The notes under the pieces are model-generated. The model saw only the letters and a program-made list of their open reading frames with translations. It was not told the origin of the DNA and ran no database searches. Below are positions 10,633-20,013 of a stretch of DNA of 64,000 bases, piece after piece (positions within the stretch are counted from its first letter, which is position 1; every line of letters starts with the position of its first letter). The DNA comes from Sthenelais limicola (Eukaryota; Annelida; Polychaeta; Phyllodocida; Sigalionidae), in assembly GCA_942159475.1 (NCBI GenBank), contig OW804096.1, forward strand, positions 44,639,744 through 44,703,743, read 5' to 3'. The translations under genes were made by a program, and so were the position numbers.

Positions 10633-11859
10633 ATGGCGTTGACAACACCCATTAACTGGGATATCACCGCCGAAGAGGTAAATGCACTCAATGATGCTGA
10701 TCGTAAAGCACACTATGCGTCAATAGAAGTAGTTAGAAGGCGTATGGAGAGACATGCAACCTTGCTGGGTCCTAACGATGGGACCAACAAAGAATCACTC
10801 AGAGAGTGGTTAGAGGGGTTGGACAGAGTTAGAATCACAGTAGGGGCACATGATAACATAGCCATAGAAGCAGTTATATTGTTAGCGCAGGGATCATTAG
10901 CACGTTCCATCGAATCTTATGTAGAAGCACGGGGAGATGAACGCACATGGGAGGGTGTAAAACAGGAAATAATTCGCTTGTTTATGGGAGAAGAGGAGAC
11001 CACTCAACTTAGAGAGAAGTTGAAGGGGATCCATCAACTCCCATACGAAGACATACGAATTTACGGCCGTAAATACCTGGAAACAGCTATGAGGGCTTAT
11101 GAACCAGGCATTTTGGCCTTGCCTGTAATTCAGTCACAATTAGCTCGAGATTTTATACGTGGGCTCACCGATAGACAGGTACGGTGCGAGGTATTCTCAA
11201 CAAGACCAGAGACTTTGGGGGAAGCAATTGACCTGGCGACAACGGCAGCGTATACCCATACGTTAGCCGATGCTCCAGCTAGAGGTGAAAGGAGAGAGGA
11301 ACCTATGGAAATAGGCGCCTTACTCCCAAAACTTCGGACGCCAACCCAAACTCTGACTCCACCGACCCCTACTGGGGAGACCAATATTGAAACAAAAGCT
11401 GTGATGGACGAATTAAAAACATTAAGAAATATGGTAGAACTCTTAGGGAGGGAAAGATCTCAACCTTCATCGGTAACAGTTCATGCACCACCAGTTCAGA
11501 ACCAGACTCAGTTTCCCTTTGTGCAACCATCCTATTTGCCTGCATTTCCGCCTTATAGCGCTCCAAACCCTGCCCCGGTTGCCAATTCTAATCAGGTAGA
11601 GTCACAACAGGGTCAGAAAAGGAAGGGAGGGGCACAGAAGGGGGGAAAAAGGTTTAGAGGTAAGAATACTTGCTATGAATGTGGATTAGAGGGACATTTT
11701 GCTAGAGAATGCCCTACTCGATTCGCACAAATGAGAGCGGCTGTACGGCCAGACATGGAAGAAGTAATGGATAACAAAATGCAACCCGTTATAGCGGCTA
11801 TACAAGCATTGACTCCCAGAGTTCCCACAAACCCCTTTGTTCTCCCTTCGGGGGAATAA
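10633..11859 (+). CDS. gag: Gag polyprotein
   Basis: 408 residues from an ATG in the context CAAAATGG. The central part (about 60-200) has the helical character of Ty3/gypsy Gag capsid, with REWLEGL near 57 and DFIRGL near 173. Residues 240-340 are Pro/Gln-rich linker followed by a Lys/Arg/Gly-rich stretch. A nucleocapsid zinc knuckle of the CX2CX4HX4C type lies at C347, C350, H355 and C360. Gag would package the element's RNA into cytoplasmic particles. No stop or frameshift interrupts it. The end overlaps the pol frame (open from 11775), which lies in the -1 phase. Confidence 0.92.
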   Translation: MALTTPINWDITAEEVNALNDADRKAHYASIEVVRRRMERHATLLGPNDGTNKESLREWLEGLDRVRITVGAHDNIAIEAVILLAQGSLARSIESYVEARGDERTWEGVKQEIIRLFMGEEETTQLREKLKGIHQLPYEDIRIYGRKYLETAMRAYEPGILALPVIQSQLARDFIRGLTDRQVRCEVFSTRPETLGEAIDLATTAAYTHTLADAPARGERREEPMEIGALLPKLRTPTQTLTPPTPTGETNIETKAVMDELKTLRNMVELLGRERSQPSSVTVHAPPVQNQTQFPFVQPSYLPAFPPYSAPNPAPVANSNQVESQQGQKRKGGAQKGGKRFRGKNTCYECGLEGHFARECPTRFAQMRAAVRPDMEEVMDNKMQPVIAAIQALTPRVPTNPFVLPSGE

Positions 11860-14800
11860 ATTCGCCGGATAAGCGGTTTCGTGTGGCCCTTCCTGTGGCG
11901 GGAAGGAAAGCACAAGCACTTATCGACACCGGCGCCACTAGAAGTTTAGTTAAGTATGATTTGTGGAAACATTTCAATAAGGTAAACCACCGACCGTTAA
12001 TTTTGGAACAAGGTGAACAATTACGGTCACTGAGTGGTCACGCTTTGCAGTCAGAAGGCAGGGCGATAATTAAGGCTGGGGGTAGTCATCTTCCTGTATA
12101 CGTTGTTAAAAACCTCCAACACGATCTCCTACTAGGGGACGATGCTCTGGACATTTTGGATTCAGTAATCTGGCACAGAAAAAGAATCATACGTCTAGGA
12201 GGTAGAGAATATAAAAGTCAAACGGTAGAAGAAGAAATAGATTCTGAATTTGCTTCCCTCAAAACAGAGGAAGAAATCTGGGAAGAAAGATACCCAGAAG
12301 TTTTTGGCAAAAATGGTAAATTAGGCATAGTAAGAGATGTATACATGGAGATTGACACGGGGAATGCCCGCCCTATTAATCAGAGACCTTATCGCCTTCC
12401 CTTAAACAAAAAGCTGATAGTAGATAAGGAGATTGACGAAATGCTTGAGTTAGGTGTGATTGAACCAAGCTCGTCACCATGGGCTAGTCCCATAACTTTA
12501 GTACCTAAGAAAGATGGGGAAACCAGGTTCTGTTCAGATTTTAGAAAATTAAATTCTGTCACCAAGAAAGATGCCCACCCCCTACCAAATATACAAGATA
12601 TCTTTGATAGTCTAACAGGAGCAGCGATCTTTTCCACTCTAGATCTCAAATCTGGGTATTGGCAAGTCCAAATGCACCCTGAAAGCATAGAGAAAACGGC
12701 CTTTGTCTGCCATAGAGGTTTATTTCAATGGCGTAGAATGCCTTTCGGATTAACTAATGCCCCGGCTGTGTTTCAAAGGGCAATGAACCGGATATTCGCC
12801 GAATATATTGGGAAATTTCTTGGTATATTCATCGATGACCTGGTGATTTATTCTAAAACACGGGAGGAGCACGAAAAACATCTCAAAATCATTTTTGACA
12901 CTTTATCCGAACATGGTATTACCATCAAAAAGAGTAAATGTAAATTCTTTCAAGACAAGGTTGATCTTCTGGGCTTTCAGGTGTCTAAACAAGGGATAAA
13001 TTCCCATCCGGACAAAGTCAAAGCCATTCGAGAAATGCTCCCGCCTGACAGTGTGTCCGCCATTAGATCTTTTCTAGGTTGTTGTGGATATTATCGTCAG
13101 TGTATTCCTGACTATGCAAGAATTGTAACACCTTTGGTGGCGTTAACAAAGAAACATGCTAGATTTAAATGGGGTCCTGAACAACAAGAAGCGTTCGAAA
13201 CATTAAAAGACGTTCTTACTTCAGACCAAATCATGGCTCATCCACAACCTGGAAAAGCTTATAAGCTCTATACAGATGCCTGTCAGTACGCAGTGGGATC
13301 CATACTCGTCCAGTCTGACGAGAATGGAGTGGAAAGACCAGTTCAGTATATTTCAAAACAACTCTCAGGTCCCCAACTCAAATGGGCGACTATAGAAAAG
13401 GAGGCTTTTGCCATTATTTATGCTCTAACTAAACTTAGACCGTATCTATATGGCAGTGATTTTACCATCTATACTGACCATAAACCCCTCAAATCGCTCT
13501 TTCTTGGTGAGGTTAAAAATACAAAAATTCAGCGTTGGGCTGTTTTAATAGCAGAATACGGTGCCCCCATCGAATATAGACAAGGTAAGAACAATGTACG
13601 GGCTGATATGTTATCTCGCATAAAGACTCATGAAACTCATGACCAGGGGGAGGGGAACGCTCTCAGTAATTTTGAAGTAGGTGCCCTCGAGGAAACAGAG
13701 GAAATCCCCTGGGAGTTTGATCAGCTTGAGCGAGAACAAGTCAGAACAGAGCAGCAACAGATGGCTGAGTATCAGTTGGGCCTAGAGGAGGTGGACGATT
13801 ACACACTAATCAACGGATTATTGTTTACAATCATGTCCCCACCCAATAAACCAGCTTATCCTAGATTGGTGTTGCCGCAATCAGCTCGTTACAGAGTGAT
13901 AAGAAGAGCACACACTGAAGTGGGCCATCAGGGAATGAGAAAAACCCTTGATAGGATATTAGAGGCCTACAAGTGGCCTACTATGAGGAAAGATACCCTC
14001 CGTGTGTTGAGTAATTGTGATAAGTGTGCAGTAAATCGTGCAGGTCAAGATAAGGTTGCTCCCACAGCTATGCCTATAGCAAGGTACCCAGGTCAGATAG
14101 TGGGAATGGATTTATGTGGTCCTTTTCCTGTTTCAGACAATGGGAATCGTTATATTATAGTTGTAATTGATCATTGTAGTGGATGGGCGGAAGTTAAACC
14201 TATTGATAGAAAAACTGGGAAAAATATAGCTGACTATCTGGCAAATGAATATGTACCCCGGTACGGGCCCCCAGAGGTAATCATTACTGACAGGGGTCTA
14301 GAATTCATGAATCAACAAGTCGAAGGTTATTTAAGATCCATTGGGACGCAAGTCAGACATACTTCTGGCTGGCACCCCCAAACTAACGGTAAGACGGAGA
14401 GGTTTAACAAAAGCTTTAAGAATATCCTAAAAAAATTCATCAATGCGCGACCAGCAGAGTGGGAGAATCAACTCGGACCCACACTTTGGGCCCATAGAGT
14501 CTCCACCTCTTCAGTCACGAATTTCACTCCCTATTTTCTCACCTTTGGTCGTCAACCCCCGGTCCCCTTTGTTAAGATCTTCCCTGGGCCGGATGGTACA
14601 GAACCCCAAGTGTTAAGTGAACGATTACAAGCCCTCACAGATGCTTTCCGGGTGGCTGCAGAAAATACTGAAGCTAGCCGTAAGTATAATTATGAGAGGC
14701 TTAGAGCTCGGGCAAATGCTGGTGACTTACGGGTAGGTGACTCAGTAGTTGTATTAGCAGGCGCCAGAGCGCCCCTAGATCCTAGATGGGATCATGGGTA

Positions 14801-15656
14801 TACAGTCCTAGGTGTAAGGGGAGCTGTAGTGATCGTAAGAGACCCACAAGGTCAGAGAAAACTAATAAATCGGGAGAGAATAAAATTGGTATCTGGGGAT
14901 ATTGCTTGGGATACAGTTAGGAATAGGCAAAACAGGGCAGGCCAAGGCAGGCGCAATCGGGCGAGAATACGGGCTCGGGCAGCGAGGCCACTCCCCCCTG
15001 AACCTCCTGGGCAAAATCTAAATGTTGACCCCAATGCTTTAATACATGAACCTTTGCTTCCACCTGTGAATCAAGTCTATCTCCAGGCGGAAGATCCAGC
15101 TGTAGGTGGCGCTGCGGACGTGGAAATGGTACCGGAAGTCGAGGAAGAATTCTATTCAGCCGACGAAGATATGGGTAGTGACGTGGACCAACCAGAGGTT
15201 CCGGATCCGCCCCGTCGTCCTCCTTATAATGCTGACCAGAACCAAGCCTTGGTCATTCCACCACCGGCTCCAGCACCGTTCACACCACCTCAGATGAGGT
15301 ACAGGACTCCTGCAAACATAGAAGAGACTCCAGTTAACCCAACTGGAAGAGCAACACCTAGGACTCCAAGTACTCCTCTACCACCTCCTCATATACGCAC
15401 CAGGTCTCAGACAAGGGCCTTGATAGCAGCTCCGCGGATTGTGCTCCCACCAGACAATCCTCAGCGTCATTTACATAGGCGTTTCCATGCCAAGCGGAGA
15501 GTGCCTGCTAGCCCTAGAGAGCCTAGTCCACTGAAGGAGAGCGAGCCTAAACCTGGAAAGAGAGCAAAAAGAACATCAGCTTCTACTGACCAAGTACCGG
15601 ACACGCAGGCAACCTCAGCACCAGATGCACAAGATGGCGGTGGGGACAGTGACTAA
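11775..15656 (+). CDS. pol: Pol polyprotein (protease, RT, RNase H, integrase)
   Basis: The frame is open from 11775, inside gag. There is no convincing ATG at its head: the apparent start at 11883 is GTG, so expression probably needs frameshifting. Counting from 11883: aspartic protease LIDTGAT at 13-19; reverse transcriptase with SDFRKLN and the catalytic FIDD at 316-319; RNase H with YTDA (Asp 465) and an EKEAFA helix; integrase with an HHCC zinc finger near 680-720 and catalytic D743, D803, E839, that is DD35E. A GPY/F-like module follows (LRVGDSVVV). The last roughly 240 residues are Pro-rich with a basic segment near the end, longer than usual and without a chromodomain. All catalytic residues are present. 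Confidence 0.94.
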   Translation, partial: QNATRYSGYTSIDSQSSHKPLCSPFGGINSPDKRFRVALPVAGRKAQALIDTGATRSLVKYDLWKHFNKVNHRPLILEQGEQLRSLSGHALQSEGRAIIKAGGSHLPVYVVKNLQHDLLLGDDALDILDSVIWHRKRIIRLGGREYKSQTVEEEIDSEFASLKTEEEIWEERYPEVFGKNGKLGIVRDVYMEIDTGNARPINQRPYRLPLNKKLIVDKEIDEMLELGVIEPSSSPWASPITLVPKKDGETRFCSDFRKLNSVTKKDAHPLPNIQDIFDSLTGAAIFSTLDLKSGYWQVQMHPESIEKTAFVCHRGLFQWRRMPFGLTNAPAVFQRAMNRIFAEYIGKFLGIFIDDLVIYSKTREEHEKHLKIIFDTLSEHGITIKKSKCKFFQDKVDLLGFQVSKQGINSHPDKVKAIREMLPPDSVSAIRSFLGCCGYYRQCIPDYARIVTPLVALTKKHARFKWGPEQQEAFETLKDVLTSDQIMAHPQPGKAYKLYTDACQYAVGSILVQSDENGVERPVQYISKQLSGPQLKWATIEKEAFAIIYALTKLRPYLYGSDFTIYTDHKPLKSLFLGEVKNTKIQRWAVLIAEYGAPIEYRQGKNNVRADMLSRIKTHETHDQGEGNALSNFEVGALEETEEIPWEFDQLEREQVRTEQQQMAEYQLGLEEVDDYTLINGLLFTIMSPPNKPAYPRLVLPQSARYRVIRRAHTEVGHQGMRKTLDRILEAYKWPTMRKDTLRVLSNCDKCAVNRAGQDKVAPTAMPIARYPGQIVGMDLCGPFPVSDNGNRYIIVVIDHCSGWAEVKPIDRKTGKNIADYLANEYVPRYGPPEVIITDRGLEFMNQQVEGYLRSIGTQVRHTSGWHPQTNGKTERFNKSFKNILKKFINARPAEWENQLGPTLWAHRVSTSSVTNFTPYFLTFGRQPPVPFVKIFPGPDGTEPQVLSERLQALTDAFRVAAENTEASRKYNYERLRARANAGDLRVGDSVVVLAGARAPLDPRWDHGYTVLGVRGAVVIVRDPQGQRKLINRERIKLVSGDIAWDTVRNRQNRAGQGRRNRARIRARAARPLPPEPPGQNLNVDPNALIHEPLLPPVNQVYLQAEDPAVGGAADVEMVPEVEEEFYSADEDMGSDVDQPEVPDPPRRPPYNADQNQALVIPPPAPAPFTPPQMRYRTPANIEETPVNPTGRATPRTPSTPLPPPHIRTRSQTRALIAAPRIVLPPDNPQRHLHRRFHAKRRVPASPREPSPLKESEPKPGKRAKRTSASTDQVPDTQATSAPDAQDGGGDSD
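11829..11853 (+). promoter_or_regulatory. Candidate -1 frameshift signal between gag and pol
   Basis: The heptamer A_AAC_CCC at 11829-11835 is in the gag reading phase required for slippage into the pol frame. A small C-rich/G-rich hairpin with a TTCG tetraloop follows at about 11844-11853, giving a spacer of about eight bases. The CCC second codon is a weaker slip codon than AAA or TTT, and the stem is short, so the site is plausible but unproven. Confidence 0.45.
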
Positions 15657-17586
15657 GGGGTTACTGTTGCTCACCTGTTACCTCATTTGCAGCCAAGCAG
15701 ACATCTTCGAGGAAGAAGGTGTGCTGGTATACTCGGCTGGGGAGGTAAGGGCCCTCACAGCAACATGGACTGCATTAATGTTCCTCCAGCCCCCTGCTCC
15801 TCCGCCTATGGAGTCGTGGCTCCACATCCTTGAAGCTAAGATGGAAGGACTACACGAGCAGCAAGTGGTAGGAATCACCGACCTCAGAACATGGCGGCTT
15901 CATGTTCAATTCATCAAGGATCATCTACCCACTCCACCAGTTCGCACGAAGCGAGCTCTGCTAGGAGTGGTAGGAATGATCAGCCGATCTCTCTTCGGTA
16001 CAGCTACCACAGACCAGATCGACGAGCTCCGAGCGGCAGTGGAGGCATCGCAGGCAGGCCTCAGTGTGATGTCTCACTTCCAGTCAGAGATGGTTTCTGT
16101 GGTAAACCAGACCCGTCTGTTCCTACGAGAGAATCGAGTCGACATCCAAAACCTGCAAGAGATAAGCCAAAATCTGACTGACCAGGTATCTGAAATTGTT
16201 CATCATTTAAATGGTTTTTCTAGAGATATTCATCGTATGCATATGAGAAGAGAGGTTGATCAGGCCCTAAGCCAAGTTGACCGCATTATGCTGGTATATT
16301 ATAGGCAAATTGATTTATTCCATCGCCAGAGAACACACCTAGAGCACGGGTACTTGACTGATGAAATATTACCTGAAGTACATTTAAATGAAATTCTTCA
16401 CCAATTGAGTGAGAGGGGACACCAACCAATAGACGATGTTCGTTGGTACTACAGAAGTGTACAAGTTCAAATCATATCTGAGTCAGACGAGCAATTAGTT
16501 TATCAGGTGGTCATCCCTGCAGTTTCGGCTACTAAGTATTTACACTATAAACTAAGGTATTTTCCTACCCCTTATGGGCCATCCTACCTCAAAATCATCA
16601 AGGGCATCGCTGAATTAGCGATGGACAGTGTCTCTAGTGGTGCCTCTTTTGTTCCTAACCACTGCATGGGATACAGCCCAGCTGTATGTTCCTCTGCGTT
16701 GGAGAACCTAAAACCAACATGTGAAACAGAAATAATTTTAGGCAAAGGTCCAGTAAAGTGTCAGATAGAGATTAAGAAGCGTGGCAATGTCAGTAACGAA
16801 ATATTCAGAGATTTTGAACAACTGTCATCGGTTATCCTTGCAGTATACTTTCCAGTCGAGACTGTATTAAGGTGTATCAGTAAGAAACCTATAAGAAATG
16901 TTTTTACCAAACACACACGGGTCACAGTAAACAGTGGCTGCGTCTTATATAGTGAAGATTGGAGGGTGCGCAGCATTGAGCAACATAATTCCACGATCAG
17001 AATTCCACCCCCCAAAGCCCTGTCCCTACCCTCTCTCAACTTAACCTATAGAAAGTTCGAAGACTATCCTGAGCTGAAGCAACAACTCCAGTTCAACAAC
17101 AGAATCGACGTCCCCCTAATTTCTCTGACCGATATTCCCCTTCCTCCTACGGTGCAACCTTTTTCCTTCTCCGCATCCACCACATGGGGATTCGCGACCC
17201 TCATGCTCACCCTAGCAATCGTGATTGGATTGATAGGAGTGGTGGTGTATGTGAAGAGGAAGAGAGACGGCTCTTGCCTCCCTCTCTTAGGTAAACGTCC
17301 TAACCAGAGTCTAGATAGACTACCCAGTAAACCTTCTGCCCCTCTTCCCTCCTTCCCCAATGTCTTTTCTAATTTATACCCATCCCAACAGCAACCCGCT
17401 GAAGAGATTCCACTGCAAGATTCTGAACCCCAGTCCCTTGGCGGTACTGACGATCTCGAAAACCCGGAGACCCAACCCCTCCAAACTGACCCCTTATCCT
17501 CCTTTAGACAGAATACCCCCCCAAAACCCCCTCGATCGATGGATATGAAGCAAAGATCTGCAGTACCCCGTGGAGTAGTGTGTTAA
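15625..17586 (+). CDS. env: Env glycoprotein, errantivirus/baculovirus F-like
   Basis: 653 residues; the ATG lies 32 bases inside the end of pol, in another frame. Residues 1-25 are a signal peptide. RTKR at 107-110 is a furin-type cleavage site, followed at once by a hydrophobic Gly/Leu/Ile segment containing SLFGT. That is the arrangement of the fusion peptide in baculovirus F proteins and gypsy-group Env. A heptad-like helical region rich in Gln/Val follows (about 125-210). Five N-glycosylation sequons are visible. The membrane anchor spans about 523-545, and the 108-residue tail is Pro/Ser-rich. The predicted role is membrane fusion after cleavage. No interruption is seen. Domain assignment is by pattern, not by search. 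Confidence 0.88.
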   Translation: MHKMAVGTVTKGLLLLTCYLICSQADIFEEEGVLVYSAGEVRALTATWTALMFLQPPAPPPMESWLHILEAKMEGLHEQQVVGITDLRTWRLHVQFIKDHLPTPPVRTKRALLGVVGMISRSLFGTATTDQIDELRAAVEASQAGLSVMSHFQSEMVSVVNQTRLFLRENRVDIQNLQEISQNLTDQVSEIVHHLNGFSRDIHRMHMRREVDQALSQVDRIMLVYYRQIDLFHRQRTHLEHGYLTDEILPEVHLNEILHQLSERGHQPIDDVRWYYRSVQVQIISESDEQLVYQVVIPAVSATKYLHYKLRYFPTPYGPSYLKIIKGIAELAMDSVSSGASFVPNHCMGYSPAVCSSALENLKPTCETEIILGKGPVKCQIEIKKRGNVSNEIFRDFEQLSSVILAVYFPVETVLRCISKKPIRNVFTKHTRVTVNSGCVLYSEDWRVRSIEQHNSTIRIPPPKALSLPSLNLTYRKFEDYPELKQQLQFNNRIDVPLISLTDIPLPPTVQPFSFSASTTWGFATLMLTLAIVIGLIGVVVYVKRKRDGSCLPLLGKRPNQSLDRLPSKPSAPLPSFPNVFSNLYPSQQQPAEEIPLQDSEPQSLGGTDDLENPETQPLQTDPLSSFRQNTPPKPPRSMDMKQRSAVPRGVVC

Positions 17587-19013
17587 AACAACGACTCAGA
17601 TGAATATGTGGTGTGAGATAAAATTAAGCCGATATAATGTTAGTCTTAAGTGCAAATGTGAGCAGATTCTGATTTTAAAATGTTTTGTAGTGCTAATTTA
17701 ATTGGAATCTAATGGTAATAATTACAAAGGAGGTGTTGTCACGAAAGCTGTTTAGTTTACTCTAAAGCAGGCCTAGTGCTGGACTGTGGACAAAGTCCTC
17801 ACCCCTTTCGTAGAATTTAATTAATTGGTCTAGTCACCAATTCCTACCTAGTAAGTACGCCCGGTGTTAGCTTGCAGTGGGACGCACTCTTCTGCTCAAG
17901 TTAGGGTGAGAAAGCTAGCTGTTATGTGAAGGAATAAGCCACCACTTGAGAGAGGACGATGAAGGACCCGTTCTCTGAAAGTAGGGTGAAGCAAAAATGG
18001 GAGGTTGTCACGTTGTTGATGGAGTAGTGATACCACGGAGACCAGCCTAGGAACGGTCGGTAGTCACTAGACCGATGTGCACACCTCAGCGGGCCATTTT
18101 TGGGTCGAGAGAAGGGCTGAAAATATAAAAGAATCTTGTCAGTCTTCTAGACCAGAGGAGCCAGGCTCCCAAAGGAAATGTATCAGTATGTACCAGTGTC
18201 GCCACCTTGAGGATGTTCACGGCGACAGGTACCTAGAAAGTGTATAAGATACATGCTGCCACCTTACGGACGTTAAGTAGTGATAGGCAGCCCAAGAACG
18301 AGTAAAAGTATAAGGCAATATTCAAAGACTGTGTGAAAATGCCTGAGACGTTCCCACGGGGAGAACCCATAGACAAGCAAAGCCGAGATATTGATGAACA
18401 ATACATTAAACTCAAAAGACAGTGCGGTAATACGCCACCTAGTGAAAACTCTTAAGAGACTGTGTTTACAAATTATCCGAGGCGGGTTCGCCGTACCTCA
18501 GTAATAATTTTACGCTAAGGCATTGTAAAATCTTTAGCTATTATTTTGATTTAGGGGAGTGATTTCTTTCTCTGTACTTCTCTAGATTGTCCTATTTTTG
18601 CATTTTTCAATTGTATAAACATGTATGTACTTACGGGAGAAAGGGAGCCTCGATCCACATAGGGATGGCCGCTGTGAATTCGTCCGGCGGGCCAAAGGTT
18701 AAAAATCCCGTAGATAAAAATACTGGATCGAGGTGCCCCAACGTAAATAAAGGTCTCTCATGTGGAATTAGATATCGGGCATCAAAACTCCCAAATCTAA
18801 TGAAGCAAGAGGGTAGAATTTGACTGGGGATGGCAATGGATTCGTGAGTGGAAGAAAAGTGATGCCCACTTATGGTTCTAGGTCGGGGGTTCCGGTTCGG
18901 CAGAACTCGGTCAGCCAAGGGGGTCGCCGCTCGGTGATACTCGGGGTTGCTCGGGGGTTGGCGGCCGGAAACTAAAATGAGGGTTGCGTCGATGTGTTGT
19001 CTGCTCCTAGAGT

Positions 19014-19050
19014 GGTTCGGAGAACTATGTTGTACACAGTTCTCCGAACC
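19014..19050 (+). repeat. Perfect 13-bp stem hairpin before the 3' LTR
   Basis: GGTTCGGAGAACT and its exact reverse complement are separated by 11 bases, themselves able to pair (TGT..ACA). It ends 18 bases before the 3' LTR, where the polypurine primer should lie. Confidence 0.85.
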
Positions 19051-19068
19051 AAATGAGATTGGGACGTA
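19051..19068 (+). promoter_or_regulatory. Weak polypurine-tract candidate
   Basis: AAATGAGATTGGGACG directly before the 3' LTR is purine-rich but interrupted by T and C. By position it should prime plus-strand DNA; the match to a classic tract is poor. Confidence 0.4.
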
Positions 19069-19690
19069 TGTAAAATTGACAAGCCCAAATTGTCTAGTTT
19101 TAAGTTAAAGTTGTCTCATTCAGCCAGACATTCGTCGCGCCCCTACCGGCCAGAAGGCTACCCACACTTTCTTACCGCCACAACGCTCGCGGATTTCTTA
19201 TCATCCCCAAAGTCCAAAGGTACAGGTGAGGTCCAGGTCTGACCGTTATCTCAAAGTCAATCACGTGGGAAAGGAGGGGAGGGGCTGACCGCCAGGTCAA
19301 GGGAGGGGAGGGAATACTGATTAAAGAGTGGGAGGGAGAGGGGAGGGGAGATAACCCCGTGACCTGGTCACCACCCAACGAGATTGGTCAGAGTGGCAGT
19401 GGTCACTCTGAGCCTCGTTTTTAATAACTGTCTGTCATTGTTATCCTGTGGCTGATTGGATCTCTAATCTAACCTGTCAATTAATTGGACCAACGAGACC
19501 AAAGCCAATCAGCGCAGGACCAGTGTATTTCGTCCTAATCTGTCTAGTATAAAAATAAAGGAAAGATGGAAATCGGTCTCTTCCGAGGCTGGTACTGATT
19601 TGAAGCATACATCTCTGTGTGTTGCGTTGATTAATTTCTCGCCCAACTACTGACCCTGAATTATTACGAAGAATGACCCGCATTTCTTCA
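19069..19690 (+). repeat. 3' LTR
   Basis: 622 bases, read as identical to the 5' LTR throughout. Ends CATTTCTTCA, then ATAT and the resumed minisatellite. Confidence 0.95.
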
Positions 19691-20013
19691 ATATATTCAC
19701 TAGTGTGTATTGGCTGACCCAGCATGAACACACATATATAATCACTAGTGTGTATTGACTGACTCAGCATTAATACACATATTCACTAGTGTGTATTGAC
19801 TGAGCCAGCATGAATACACATGTATATATTCACTAGTGTGTATTGACTGAGCCAGCATGAACACACATGTATATTCACTAGTGTGTATTGACTGACCCAG
19901 CATGGACACACATATATAATCACTAGTGTGTATTGACTGACTCAGCATTAATACACATATTCACTAGTGTGTATTGACTGAGCCAGCATGAATACACATG
20001 TATATATACACTA
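19691..20013 (-). repeat. Minisatellite, right of the LTR element
   Basis: About seven units built on TCACTAGTGTGTATTGACTG plus CAGCATGAATACACATG, with higher-order pairs (CATGGACACAC / CATTAATACAC variants). Continuation of the array at 9300-9397. Confidence 0.85.

Larger units (their letters stand above)
17587..19068 (+). other. Long non-coding segment between env and the 3' LTR
   Basis: Almost 1.5 kb without a credible gene. It contains two purine-rich tracts followed by TTGTCACG (17727-17744 and 17995-18015), two imperfect copies of a GCCACCTT-centred unit (about 18195-18240 and 18250-18295), GTTCGG/TCGGGG-rich sequence near 18890-18965 and a strong hairpin at 19014-19050. Possible roles are RNA packaging or export, or it may be remnants of an older LTR. 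Confidence 0.6.
9398..19690 (+). mobile_element. Complete Ty3/gypsy-type LTR retroelement with env (10,293 bp)
   Basis: The order is LTR, primer site, small acidic frame, gag, pol (protease, reverse transcriptase, RNase H, integrase), env, long 3' leader, LTR. LTRs are 622 bp each, start TG and end CA, and appear identical base for base by eye with no offset. The flanks carry ATAT at 9394-9397 and 19691-19694, a 4-bp target duplication normal for this superfamily. Domain order with integrase after RNase H places it in Ty3/gypsy. The env frame gives it the layout of errantiviruses, that is, a retrovirus-like endogenous element. All three large frames are open, so the insertion is probably recent. 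Confidence 0.93.

Noticed and set aside
11883..11885. GTG as start codon of pol
   Set aside because: Not a credible eukaryotic initiator; the frame is open further upstream and overlaps gag in the -1 phase.
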